The notes beneath the pieces are model-generated. The model saw only the letters and a list, made by a program, of their open reading frames with translations, was not told the DNA's origin and ran no database searches. 37,044 bases of DNA from Oligoflexales bacterium (GTDB lineage: Bacteria > Bdellovibrionota_B > Oligoflexia > Oligoflexales > JALZUQ01), in the NCBI GenBank assembly GCA_023301565.1, contig JALZUO010000008.1, positions 1 to 37,044 of the forward strand, written 5' to 3'. Position numbers and translations under genes: made by a program. Below are positions 24,953-32,630 of the stretch, piece after piece. Numbering within the stretch: position 1 is the stretch's first letter; the number at the start of each line of letters is the position of its first letter.

Positions 24953-25666
24953 ATGAAACTAATTGCCGACATTAAAACAGGGTTTTGGGCTTTTCCACGC
25001 GGGGTAGCCTGGCTTCTGAAAAAACCGCAGTATTTGGGCCTTCTTATGCTACCTGTGCTTCTGGCTCTAGGCTTCTGGGCTTACGGGCTTTTTTGGCTAG
25101 ATGACCTAGACCGCTGGCTGATGCAGTCCTTATACTGGGGGAAGCCTGAGGCCTGGTACCTTAAATGGCTCTGGTGGTTGGGAAAAGGCCTGATGATTGC
25201 CCTGATCCGCATACTCTCTCTTTTGGTGTGCGTCATTTTGGTCAACATATTGTTTGTCCCCGTCTACGAATGGGTGTCTTGTGCGGTCGAAAGCTCTAAA
25301 ACGGGTGAAGAGGTTCCAGACATAGGTATCTGGAGGTCTATTTTGCTGATCACCGAAGAGATCAAGAAAGCAGCTTTTATGCTTTCCGTCTCTTTGCTTT
25401 CTATTTTCTTTTTACAAGCACTTGGCTTTGTTGTGGCTGCTTGTTTGGTCGGCTGGGATTTAATCGACTATCCTCTAGCGCGGCGAGGGATGAGTTTTAC
25501 GGATCGCCTAAAGTTTTTATGCAGTAATATAGGCGTAGCCTTTGGCCTCGGTGTTTGGATGATGATCCCGTTTGCCGCTATTATACTTTATCCATTAGCT
25601 ATTGCAGGCGGAAGCCTTGCGAGTATAGAGCGGATGGAACCCTTAAAAAAGAACCAACCGGAATAA
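24953..25666 (+). CDS. EI24 / CysZ-like integral membrane protein
   Basis: Multi-pass inner-membrane protein of the EI24 domain family (which includes CysZ, a sulfate importer, and many uncharacterised proteins). Hydrophobic segments are visible at YLGLLMLPVLLALGFWAYGL, GLMIALIRILSLLVCVILVN, AAFMLSVSLLSIFFLQALGF, VVAACLVGWDLI and VAFGLGVWMMIPFAAIILY. The family block GWDLIDYPLARRGMSFTDRLKFL before the last helices is well kept. At 237 residues the size is typical. No clear Shine-Dalgarno is seen before the ATG. There are no sulfur-metabolism neighbours, so sulfate transport is not supported here. Confidence 0.8.
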   Translation: MKLIADIKTGFWAFPRGVAWLLKKPQYLGLLMLPVLLALGFWAYGLFWLDDLDRWLMQSLYWGKPEAWYLKWLWWLGKGLMIALIRILSLLVCVILVNILFVPVYEWVSCAVESSKTGEEVPDIGIWRSILLITEEIKKAAFMLSVSLLSIFFLQALGFVVAACLVGWDLIDYPLARRGMSFTDRLKFLCSNIGVAFGLGVWMMIPFAAIILYPLAIAGGSLASIERMEPLKKNQPE

Positions 25667-25681
25667 AAGGGGGTGATCCCC
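25664..25681. repeat. 18-bp repeat at the EI24 stop codon
   Basis: TAAAAGGGGGTGATCCCC begins with the stop codon and forms the hairpin AGGGG-GTGAT-CCCCT with the next base. It matches 27923-27940 at 16 of 18 positions. No T-run follows, so it is not a standard terminator. Confidence 0.5.
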
Positions 25682-25873
25682 TATAATAAGGGAGCTTCAT
25701 TTTATTTCAACACCCAGGTGAATATTCAATCCCAAAGAAAAACTGTTCATCGCTTTTTGCCACTAGAAAAACAGCGGTTACTGTCTCGAAGATTGATAGA
25801 GGGTGTTGGTGGGAGGCTGGAAAATTTTTCTAAGTAACTAGAATTTTTGCAAAAATAGATAGTTGTTCTTTTG

Positions 25874-25916
25874 TGTCTACATTTGTTGACATACCGATGT
25901 GGGTTTGGTCTATAGA
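25874..25916 (+). promoter_or_regulatory. Candidate promoter and dyad before the TIGR02147 gene
   Basis: TTGACA at 25886-25891 is followed by TCTATA or TATAGA at a 17-19 base spacing. The dyad TGTC-ACA-TGT-GACA (25874-25891, mismatches only at three T positions) overlaps the -35 box and may be an operator. Confidence 0.4.
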
Positions 25917-25943
25917 TGCTACAGAAAAACAGCGGAGCGACTT

Positions 25944-26717
25944 ATGGTTGGTGGGCCTACAAATTTTCGCGAGGTCATTGCAAATTCTTTCGAGAGAAGA
26001 GTAATGCGAAACCCTAGGTACTCATTGCGAGCCTTTGCAAAGTATCTGGACATAGATGTTGCTTCTCTTTCCAAAATACTAAACGGTAAGCGTACTATTG
26101 GCCTACGGCTCTCAAAAAGGCTTGGAGCTAAGTTAGGGTTGGAGCCTAGTGAAGTTGATTTTTATTATAAAAAATCCAGATGTGGGTATAAGCCACAAAA
26201 AAGCGATCAAAAAGAGTATGAACAAGTAGCAGAAGATCACTTTAAAATTATTAGTGATTGGCACCATTTTGCGATCCTTGAACTTATTAGTACAAAAGAT
26301 TTTAAACCTCAAATCAATTGGATTTCAAAAAGACTTCAGATCAGTCCAACTGCGGTTAGTATGGCTATTAAAAGGCTCCAGTCTCTAGGGATGGTAAAGG
26401 TAGAAGGCTTAAATTTAGTAGATGACACTAGCGGCTTTCAAAGCTGTCTTCCGAAAAGCAGGTCAACTCTGGCTTATAAAAATCATCAATTACAGCTTTT
26501 GGACAAAGCAAAGAGCGCCCTTGAGCTAGTCCCTCTTGCTCAAAGAGATCAGACAGGGGTAATGATGGCTGTCAATTCTGAACAACTTGGTTTAGCACGT
26601 AAAGAGATTCAAAAATTCCGCCGCCGTATAGATAAAATTTTATCCTTGAAACAAAAAAGTAAAGATGAGGTCTACCAACTATGTATAAGTTTTTTCCCCT
26701 TAACTACAAGGTATTAG
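25944..26717 (+). CDS. TIGR02147 / DUF4423 family putative regulator
   Basis: Family found mostly in Bdellovibrio-like bacteria and Fibrobacter, function not established. N-terminal helix-turn-helix-like part: NPRYSLRAFAKYLDIDVASLSKILNGKRTIG, then a middle domain starting DWHHFAILELI with a second winged-helix-like stretch (ISKRLQISPTAVSMAIKRLQSLGMVKVEG), and the C-terminal family block FRRRIDKIL...DEVYQLCISFFPLT. The frame opens at a GTG at 25899, but the ATG at 25944 has GGAG seven bases upstream and gives 257 residues. Its end overlaps the next gene by 37 bases, so the two are coupled. Probably controls itself or the exported proteins downstream (inference). Confidence 0.85.
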   Translation: MVGGPTNFREVIANSFERRVMRNPRYSLRAFAKYLDIDVASLSKILNGKRTIGLRLSKRLGAKLGLEPSEVDFYYKKSRCGYKPQKSDQKEYEQVAEDHFKIISDWHHFAILELISTKDFKPQINWISKRLQISPTAVSMAIKRLQSLGMVKVEGLNLVDDTSGFQSCLPKSRSTLAYKNHQLQLLDKAKSALELVPLAQRDQTGVMMAVNSEQLGLARKEIQKFRRRIDKILSLKQKSKDEVYQLCISFFPLTTRY

Positions 26718-27475
26718 GCTTTTTTTCTAAATTTCAGCTTCTGGCGTTACTGTTCGCTTTAACGTTGATTTTTGAAGGGACACATTGCGCTGCTCGAGAA
26801 ACCGGTCGTGAGACTGGAGGTGGGGGAGCATATGTATGTAAAGATAATAAGGGCGAATACGAAACAACTTTTCTGGACTTGTGGGAAGCCGAGAATCGGT
26901 GGTCGATTACCCCAAAAGAAACAAATATCAGTTTTCATAACAGTCCGTCTTTTTCTGTCGAGTTTGGTAATCTTGTTTTCTTTGGAGAGTACAGGGAAGA
27001 ATTTTATGACACATTAATTTCGCTTTATTTGCAGAGAACAAGATCTTACGGTTCCCCGCATTGGTTTCCTCAGGTTGCTTTTGATTTTTGGTTGTCTGTA
27101 AAAAGTAAAGGGATAGTGGCTGTTGACGATAGCTTGGATGCACCAAAGGATGCTGCAACAACTCCTCCTGACAATTGTAAGTTTGTTGGGGTATTTAGTT
27201 GGGAAGACAATAAAGGTAAAAAAATTCAACTTAAGGTAAATTCGACAAATTTTTTCAAGCTGAGAAGTGAAACCCAAAGGATTGCAGGGTTTCTCCATGA
27301 GGTTGTCTACAAAACAATTAGGGCTTATTTAAAAAACGAAGCTACAATTAAAGACTCTAAGGTTGTACGAGACCTTGTGGGTTGTGTCGTTTATGATTCA
27401 AAAACCTGCAATCATTTCGATGAAAGTATTTTCAAGGAAATAAATTCCCCAGCTCCTGTTGACATCCATAGGTAA
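26681..27475 (+). CDS. Exported protein of unknown function, coupled to the TIGR02147 gene
   Basis: N-terminal signal peptide (FQLLALLFALTLIFEGTHCAA). The mature start RETGRETGGGGAYVCKDNKGEYETTFLDLWEAENR is Gly-rich, followed by a mixed domain and a C-terminal block FLHEVVYKTIRAYLK...DSKVVRDLVGCVVYD. Similar GGGxxVxC...DLxEA starts, from memory, occur in exported proteins next to TIGR02147 genes in Bdellovibrio; unchecked. Its start lies inside the end of the TIGR02147 gene, with GAGG 11 bases upstream, pointing to a shared function. Cysteines at CKD, NCKF, GCVVYD and TCNHF may form disulfides. FLHE could be read as half a metal site, but no HExxH is present. Confidence 0.75.
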   Translation: MYKFFPLNYKVLGFFSKFQLLALLFALTLIFEGTHCAARETGRETGGGGAYVCKDNKGEYETTFLDLWEAENRWSITPKETNISFHNSPSFSVEFGNLVFFGEYREEFYDTLISLYLQRTRSYGSPHWFPQVAFDFWLSVKSKGIVAVDDSLDAPKDAATTPPDNCKFVGVFSWEDNKGKKIQLKVNSTNFFKLRSETQRIAGFLHEVVYKTIRAYLKNEATIKDSKVVRDLVGCVVYDSKTCNHFDESIFKEINSPAPVDIHR

Positions 27476-27571
27476 ATGCCAACAGTTCCGGTGTTGGTTG
27501 TATTGTTGTGTCATGCTTGTTGTGTGAAAATTAGGGTGGTTTAACAAACAGCTATTGAAAGGAACGCAATA

Positions 27572-27925
27572 ATGAAAAAAATATTTTTTGCTGTCTTACT
27601 AGTACCAGGTATTTGCTTTGCTTCAGACCCGTGTGAGGATAGCAATCATGATGCTCGCGACAATTGGGTCCTAACCCTAAATCGTAATGATGATGGGCTG
27701 AAAAAAGGCTTAGTTACTAGTTTGAAGCTACTGGGAAACAAGGGATTTAGTGTCGTAGGTATAGGTTCTGATCACGGCGAGTTAGAGTTGCGTGTAGAGT
27801 TTCAGTTCGATATTAGTGCTTATTCAGATTCAGCTTTAGGGTTGCTTCAGGGTATGCGTATCAGGGATATGGTTATAAATCGGCTTCAGGCTATAAATGC
27901 AAACTTACTAGAATGTAGGGATTAA
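27572..27925 (+). CDS. Small exported protein of unknown function
   Basis: 117 residues with the signal peptide MKKIFFAVLLVPGICFA/SDP. The mature protein of about 100 residues starts with CEDSNHDARDNWVL and ends LLECRD, so its two cysteines may pair. LELRVEFQFDIS and VVGIGSDHGE suggest a small alpha/beta fold. AAAGGAA lies seven bases before the ATG. No family recognised. It follows the exported protein above by about 100 bases and may belong to the same TIGR02147-controlled group. Confidence 0.7.
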   Translation: MKKIFFAVLLVPGICFASDPCEDSNHDARDNWVLTLNRNDDGLKKGLVTSLKLLGNKGFSVVGIGSDHGELELRVEFQFDISAYSDSALGLLQGMRIRDMVINRLQAINANLLECRD

Positions 27926-27940
27926 AAGGGGCTGATCCGC
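27923..27940. repeat. 18-bp repeat at the stop of the small exported gene
   Basis: TAAAAGGGGCTGATCCGC, 16 of 18 identical to 25664-25681, again starting with the stop codon of the upstream gene. The two copies bracket the TIGR02147 gene group. Confidence 0.5.
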
Positions 27941-27974
27941 AAAGAACAATTTATGTTCATTGGGAGATGTGTGA

Positions 27975-28157
27975 ATCTATCGGCGCGACGGGGTTTTAGA
28001 TAAAATTTCAGGCGAGGAGCCAGCAAGGACGTTTTTGTTGAAGATGAGTGTTTCGGCTGAGACTCTAACCAAGATTCAGGCTGCGAAGAAAGAAGCGATC
28101 AATCTTGAAAACAGTGGGGTGAAGCATAGAGGTGCCTTTGTGCCTCCATCTAGTTAG
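27975..28157 (+). pseudogene. Possible gene remnant or small ORF
   Basis: A 60-codon open frame with protein-like composition (DGVLDKISGEEPARTF, MSVSAETLTKIQAAKK, FVPPSS at the end). It has no ATG near its beginning; a TTG at 28035 behind AAGGAC or the ATG at 28044 would give 37-40 residues. It could be the 3' end of a decayed gene or a true small protein. No family recognised. Confidence 0.3.
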
Positions 28158-28313
28158 TTTAGCTGACTGTAAGGTTTCAATAATTAAGCAAAATAGCTCA
28201 AAGAGCGAGCAGTGCTGTGGATGAATCCAGTTGGCTTATGAGTGGTTAAGAGCCAGTAAAAGTATATTGAAAATAGGCTATTAGGTCTTTTCAAGAGGTC
28301 TGTTGCTGCCCCG

Positions 28314-28345
28314 CAGGTGTATTCCCTATAACTTTGGAACACCTG
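28314..28345 (+). promoter_or_regulatory. Hairpin in the recA upstream region
   Basis: CAGGTG pairs with CACCTG and, after a TA bulge, TTCC pairs with GGAA around a 10-base loop. No T-run follows, so it is not a terminator. It may be a leader RNA element or an operator dyad, about 105 bases before recA. Confidence 0.4.
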
Positions 28346-28379
28346 TATGGCGAGAGGCCTTCTAGCAGGTTACAAATAT

Positions 28380-28443
28380 GTCTGCAGGATTTGCGCTTAG
28401 CGCAGACCTCAAGGACGGATTTTAAACTTACTTTCAGGACGGA
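28380..28443 (+). promoter_or_regulatory. recA proximal leader: second hairpin and duplicated Shine-Dalgarno-like element
   Basis: GTCTGC (28380-28385) pairs with GCAGAC (28402-28407), overlapping the near-palindrome TGCGCTTAGCGCA. AGGACGGA occurs at 28412-28419 and again at 28436-28443, where it serves as the recA ribosome-binding site. The second hairpin could mask or mimic the start region. Confidence 0.4.
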
Positions 28444-28449
28444 ACGACT

Positions 28450-29538
28450 ATGAATGAAAATCAAGTAAAAGTAATTGAAAACGCAGTAGCTGCCATCGAA
28501 AAGCAGTTTGGCAAAGGCTCTATCATGCGATTGGGCGAGGGTGGACATAAAGAAAAGGTAGAAACCATCTCTACAGGTGCTCCTTCTTTGGATATTGCTT
28601 TAGGGGTTGGCGGGATTCCTCGTGGTCGTGTAATTGAAATCTATGGTCCTGAGTCCAGCGGTAAAACAACGCTTACTCTTCACCTTGCAGCTGAAGCTCA
28701 AAAAGCTGGCGGCGTCGTTGCTTTTGTCGATGCCGAGCATGCATTAGACACGAGTTATGCAGAATCGATCGGCGTTGATTTAAAAGAGCTTTTGGTGTCG
28801 CAGCCAGATACAGGTGAGCAAGCCCTAGAAATTGTTGATATGTTGACCCGTAGTGGTGCGGTTGATTTGATCGTCATTGACTCAGTGGCGGCGTTGACGC
28901 CTCGTGCAGAGATCGAAGGCGATATGGGCGATCATCACGTTGGTTTGCAAGCAAGGCTTATGTCACAAGCATTGCGTAAACTTACCGGAAACATCGCACG
29001 GCAAGGTACCACCGTTATTTTCATCAACCAGATTCGTATGAAAATCGGCGTGATGTTTGGAAGCCCTGAAACTACTACAGGTGGAAACGCACTTAAGTTC
29101 TATTCTAGTGTACGTATGGATATCCGCCGTATTGCTTCGATTAAAAGAGATGGCCAGGTTCAAGGTAACCGAGTCCGCGTGAAAGTTGTTAAAAACAAAG
29201 TAGCGGCACCTTTTAGAGAAGCTGAGTTTGACATCACTTTTGGTAAAGGTTTTTCTCGCGAGGGAGATGTTCTTGATTTGGCGGTAGAAAAAGAAATCGT
29301 CAACAAAGCAGGTACGTGGTTCTCCTACGGAGAAACTCGTCTTGGTCAAGGCCGCGAATCGGTCAAAGAGTACTTCATCGAAAACCCTAAGCTTCTTCAA
29401 AAAATTGAAGGTGAGGTTCGTAAAGCTTATGGGCTTGAAGCTGCTCCAACCAAGATCAACGCAGCTGGTAAAGCTCCCAAAGAGGCGATTGTAAAGACGC
29501 CAAAAGCTAAGAAATCAAGAGGGGCAAGCCGTAAATAA
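28450..29538 (+). CDS. recA: Recombinase RecA
   Basis: Strand-exchange ATPase and LexA coprotease. Walker [10 protein letters not shown] (residues 66-74), the catalytic Glu in VDAEHALD, Walker [16 protein letters not shown], the L1 region [33 protein letters not shown], the L2 region [14 protein letters not shown] and the C-terminal DNA-binding domain are all present. At 362 residues it is slightly long. The C-terminal tail is Lys/Ala/Pro rich ([14 protein letters not shown]), basic rather than acidic as in E. coli RecA. The start is fixed by AGGACGGA six bases upstream. Monocistronic, with a strong terminator. SOS control is expected but no clear box was found. Confidence 0.98.
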   Translation: MNENQVKVIENAVAAIEKQFGKGSIMRLGEGGHKEKVETISTGAPSLDIALGVGGIPRGRVIEIYGPESSGKTTLTLHLAAEAQKAGGVVAFVDAEHALDTSYAESIGVDLKELLVSQPDTGEQALEIVDMLTRSGAVDLIVIDSVAALTPRAEIEGDMGDHHVGLQARLMSQALRKLTGNIARQGTTVIFINQIRMKIGVMFGSPETTTGGNALKFYSSVRMDIRRIASIKRDGQVQGNRVRVKVVKNKVAAPFREAEFDITFGKGFSREGDVLDLAVEKEIVNKAGTWFSYGETRLGQGRESVKEYFIENPKLLQKIEGEVRKAYGLEAAPTKINAAGKAPKEAIVKTPKAKKSRGASRK

Positions 29539-29567
29539 ACAGGTTCTAAACCACTAATATTCAATGG

Positions 29568-29600
29568 AAAACCAGGGCGAGACAAGCTCTGGTTTTTTTT
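29568..29600 (+). terminator. Intrinsic terminator of recA
   Basis: Stem AAACCAGGGC / GCTCTGGTTT (one G-T pair), loop GAGACAA, then eight T residues. Confidence 0.9.
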
Positions 29601-29696
29601 GTCGATCCTATTTATAGGGCTAAAAAACAGATAAAAGTGACACTTACCTGAGAAGAAAGGTTTGATTCATAATTAGCGTAAAAGGACCTTGTAAGT

Positions 29697-30137
29697 ATGT
29701 ATCAATTAAGAAAAACAACAGGCCACATTGACGTCTTGCTTGTAGATAAAGATTCGAGGTTTCAAGACCGTTTTGAACGGGTTGCTTTAGCTCTGGGGAT
29801 GGTTGTAAAGACTGTTACAGGGCCAGAACAGTTTTTTGATGCACTAAGAAGTTGCGAGGTTGGCGTTATAGCGCTTTCAGAAGAAATGAAAGGTTTTAGC
29901 GGCCTGTCTCTCGAAGAGTTTTTTACGGATCGACCTATGGTTTATATTGGGTCTCAAAGGTTCGGTGATTACCTGGCTCCTGAGCTCGCAAAGAAGATCA
30001 CGCGTTATATTTCACGGAGTTTTGGGCCACATAGCGTGTTACTGGCAACCCGAGAGGTTATGCAAAGCATGGAGCAAGGAGGCGAAAAAAAGAGTAGCCA
30101 CCCACAGCCTGTATCTCCAAAGAAGCAGGTGGCTTAA
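29697..30137 (+). CDS. Degenerate response-regulator receiver protein
   Basis: A single CheY-like fold is suggested by IDVLLVDKDSRFQDRFERVALALGM (acidic pair at the end of strand 1), a strand-3 segment VGVIALSEEMKGFSGLSLEEF, and MVYIGSQ in the place of strand 4. At the site of the phospho-acceptor Asp there is Ser (ALSEEM), so classical phosphorylation is unlikely and it is better called a pseudo-receiver. The tail (GGEKKSSHPQPVSPKKQVA) is disordered and basic. AAAGGA lies nine bases before the ATG. Small dyads (29607-29618 and 29635-29645) precede it. The partner and signal are unknown; the family assignment is by pattern only. Confidence 0.65.
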   Translation: MYQLRKTTGHIDVLLVDKDSRFQDRFERVALALGMVVKTVTGPEQFFDALRSCEVGVIALSEEMKGFSGLSLEEFFTDRPMVYIGSQRFGDYLAPELAKKITRYISRSFGPHSVLLATREVMQSMEQGGEKKSSHPQPVSPKKQVA

Positions 30138-30231
30138 GTTTAAATAAATTCGGTTAGCTCAATCGTCTGCTGTGATTCATTGCCTTTTTATCCCAAACAC
30201 AGCTCTAAGCGAATCATTCAAAGGCATTTCA

Positions 30232-31941
30232 TCACACGGAGTGTGAAACAAACAGTTTCAATACCCTTGGTCTTATCAGAGCTAAAAAAGGCAAAAGCAG
30301 CAGCAGGGTAGGGATCTTAGAGCCGTCACTGCCATGGTTTGACCCTATAACACCACAACCACCCTCGCCCTCAGCTGCTGAAAGCGAGCTTTCATATAAC
30401 CCATCGAGATGAGCAAATAGCGCAGGTTTCCGGTCTTTGCTTTCTTCAGTGATATCGGCAATCGGTAGACCACAAGGAGTGGAGTCATGTTGCGGCAAAA
30501 ACCTGGCAAAGCCAAACTCTATGGCAGGCCCATATATCTCACAGCTAAATGCCGAAAAGTCTTCTTCGAGCACTTCTGACTCTGTGTCTTGACGAAAAAT
30601 CAAGGCGCCGTTTTGAGTGCGGTCTGCTTGCTCAAGTGCCCAGAAAAAATCTTGGAGAGGTGTATTTCTTCCTGTCATGGTAACCGCCTGCCAAACAAGC
30701 TGGTCCATGTTTTCTATGTAACGCCGCATCTCCCAAAGCGTCGAGCTAAGAAACTGGCTGAGCTCGTGAATGCCCCAATCTATATGGCGATCGTCAATGG
30801 CGTTTCCACCCGAGAGAAGCATGGAACGCAAAGGCCTGCCATCTTTGCGGATAGACGGTGCAAACTCTGGGTCGTCATTTAGGTTTGCAGTAAAAAAGTC
30901 TGCAAGCGCCTCGTGTAGTAAAAGCGATTCAAGGTGGCTGTTTCCAAGGTGTGGGTCTAGTATATGATGGGTAAATTCATGCTGAGCTATGTCGTTATCT
31001 AGCGAGTATGCGTGGTCATCTCCGCCGCCGGGTCCAATGTGGATTTCTGCTGGCAGTGTGTTTGTTTTCGGTAGGTACAAGGCGTTATTTGTATGCCCGC
31101 CATAGGCCGAATCGATCATCACATCAATTTGTCCTTGGCTAGTAACTCCCATCGATTGCCAATAGTCATTTATTTTTTGAATTGCATAAAAGACCTGTGC
31201 TTGTTTATGCCCTGAGCTACGCTCTGAGTCTTCAAACTCGCCGCCTTGGGCAAACGTTCGGGCACCGATGTCTGGTAGCACCCTAAACCTGGCGTGGTCT
31301 AGCTTGGTGTTGATGTTGTCGATCTGTCTCCATACGCGGTTAGGTTCTGTGTGATTGTGTTCAAAGACAAGAGCGTCTGATCCGATCGCATTTGGGATGG
31401 TTCTTATAGGTGTGCCTAAAATAGCAGAAACAAACTGGATAAAAGGCACGCGCGTTGCTCCGCGGATAGATGTTCTTTTAAAGACCGGGACAAGCTCGCC
31501 TTCTTGCATCAGAAACCCAGCTTCTAGCTGTTCTTTATCTACATGGGCTAGTTGAAGAGGTGGGCTTTTTAGGTATTCCCCCAAAATATGAATGTTGTAA
31601 ACATCTCGAATGCTTGGAAGGGTAGCGTTTGCTGAGAGCATGTAGCCTTTTAGATCTTTTCGGACAATGATCTCGCTTCCCCAAATTTTATAATCTCTAC
31701 ATGTAAGCGAGTATCTTTCTGTCGTCGATTTTGCTGCCATATAAACTGCATCTTCAACCAGGTCACACTCGTCGGATACACCAAGCTGTGCGCGGATGCT
31801 ATGGCCATAGGATGTGTTTGTTAGGCCGAGGGCTTTGCTGGGGAACGGGCCATCCATAGGCGTCCAGCGTAGGTTGGTTCCACCTATAGCTACGGGCGTC
31901 ATCAATAAATTGGCAACTAAGATGCATAAGATAGCGCGCAT
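30232..31941 (-). CDS. Exported gluzincin zinc metalloprotease with a C-terminal sorting-like tail
   Basis: Signal peptide MRAILCILVANLLMTPVAIG. Catalytic motif HEFTHHILD (residues 321-325) with general-base Glu, and the third zinc ligand Glu344 in LLHEALADFF, arranged as in thermolysin (M4) or fungalysin (M36) enzymes. Residues 20-270 are probably a propeptide and accessory region. The last 43 residues are GGCG, a Ser/Gly linker, hydrophobic PTLLLLLPFLALI and then RPRVLK: the tripartite layout of MYXO-CTERM or GlyGly-CTERM signals, suggesting processing and surface anchoring. Whether the sorting enzyme exists here is unknown. It stands alone and is convergent with the receiver gene. Confidence 0.8.
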   Translation of the reverse strand: MRAILCILVANLLMTPVAIGGTNLRWTPMDGPFPSKALGLTNTSYGHSIRAQLGVSDECDLVEDAVYMAAKSTTERYSLTCRDYKIWGSEIIVRKDLKGYMLSANATLPSIRDVYNIHILGEYLKSPPLQLAHVDKEQLEAGFLMQEGELVPVFKRTSIRGATRVPFIQFVSAILGTPIRTIPNAIGSDALVFEHNHTEPNRVWRQIDNINTKLDHARFRVLPDIGARTFAQGGEFEDSERSSGHKQAQVFYAIQKINDYWQSMGVTSQGQIDVMIDSAYGGHTNNALYLPKTNTLPAEIHIGPGGGDDHAYSLDNDIAQHEFTHHILDPHLGNSHLESLLLHEALADFFTANLNDDPEFAPSIRKDGRPLRSMLLSGGNAIDDRHIDWGIHELSQFLSSTLWEMRRYIENMDQLVWQAVTMTGRNTPLQDFFWALEQADRTQNGALIFRQDTESEVLEEDFSAFSCEIYGPAIEFGFARFLPQHDSTPCGLPIADITEESKDRKPALFAHLDGLYESSLSAAEGEGGCGVIGSNHGSDGSKIPTLLLLLPFLALIRPRVLKLFVSHSV

Positions 31942-32180
31942 CGGTCCTCTTCCTCTAACACTCTATCGTTATCGGTGGTTTTTTCTGGTTTCTGACGGAG
32001 GTGGTGTAAGTGTTTGAAATGCAGATGTTTTTTTAGTTTCTTAGACCCACCCAATTTAAAGCTACTAGCTAAAAGCGCTTATTTTAAGCTTTTTCCAAGA
32101 AAAGTTAAAAATCTAAACTAACGGAGCCGTGGTTTTTTAGCCTAAAATTTAAAAATCAAAAAACAAGAAGGGATGTGTGT

Positions 32181-32621
32181 ATGAACTTTCGCGTTGGAAA
32201 AATTTACCTAGTTGTTTGTGTGGCTGCAATTGGCTACATGAACACGTCTCAATCAAACCCTGGTTTTTTTGTAGAATCTTTGCCTAAAGGTGCGCGAATA
32301 ACCATTCCGCAGCCTGCGACCACTATTGTCCCCGTTGGCATGCAGGTGTTTGTAGGTGCCACTGACCGTGGGCAAGCTATCAAGCTTACACCAATGTACA
32401 AAACCAAGAACAAGCAGCTAATTAAAATTGACCTCAAACAATCTATTTCTGGAACCAAACAGCTAAGTTATGACCTGCGCAGAACAAGGCCGCTCGTATA
32501 CTCCTTCGATGGACTAGAAACCGTACGCGTAGCAAGTGAGTATACAGGGGCAGGCGATCACCTGGATGGCAAAACGCTACTTAAAATTGAGTCGAATAGA
32601 CCTATTCAAATATCTCACTAA
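32181..32621 (+). CDS. Small exported or membrane-anchored protein of unknown function
   Basis: 146 residues from the ATG at 32181 (the frame opens with a GTG at 32175; GAAGGG lies eight bases before the ATG). The N terminus IYLVVCVAAIGYMNTSQS is a signal peptide or membrane anchor. The rest is beta-rich (GARITIPQPATTIVPVGMQVFVG, RPLVYSFDGLETVRV) and ends with KIESNRPIQISH, consistent with a small beta-sandwich. No family recognised. It ends nine bases from the stop of the convergent TonB-like gene. The AT-rich stretch upstream, shared with the protease gene, carries the dyad AGCTA-C-TAGCT at 32060-32070. Confidence 0.65.
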   Translation: MNFRVGKIYLVVCVAAIGYMNTSQSNPGFFVESLPKGARITIPQPATTIVPVGMQVFVGATDRGQAIKLTPMYKTKNKQLIKIDLKQSISGTKQLSYDLRRTRPLVYSFDGLETVRVASEYTGAGDHLDGKTLLKIESNRPIQISH

Positions 32622-32630
32622 ATCAAACTT

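Larger units (their letters stand above)
27926..28449. other. Long non-coding stretch and recA leader
   Basis: 524 bases between the small exported gene and recA. The left part has a short open frame (27975-28157) that may be a gene remnant. The right part has two hairpin-forming segments and a duplicated AGGACGGA. No tRNA and no clear LexA-type box (I looked for TTAC-N3-GTAA, GAAC-N-GTTC and the E. coli-type box) were seen. Confidence 0.6.

Noticed and set aside
26681-27475. Zinc protease call for the exported protein because of FLHE
   Set aside because: No second His at HExxH spacing and no other zinc-site motif.
32041-32174. Terminator-like ACGGAGCCGT followed by T-run near 32120
   Set aside because: The loop would be only two bases, and no gene end lies upstream on the plus strand.
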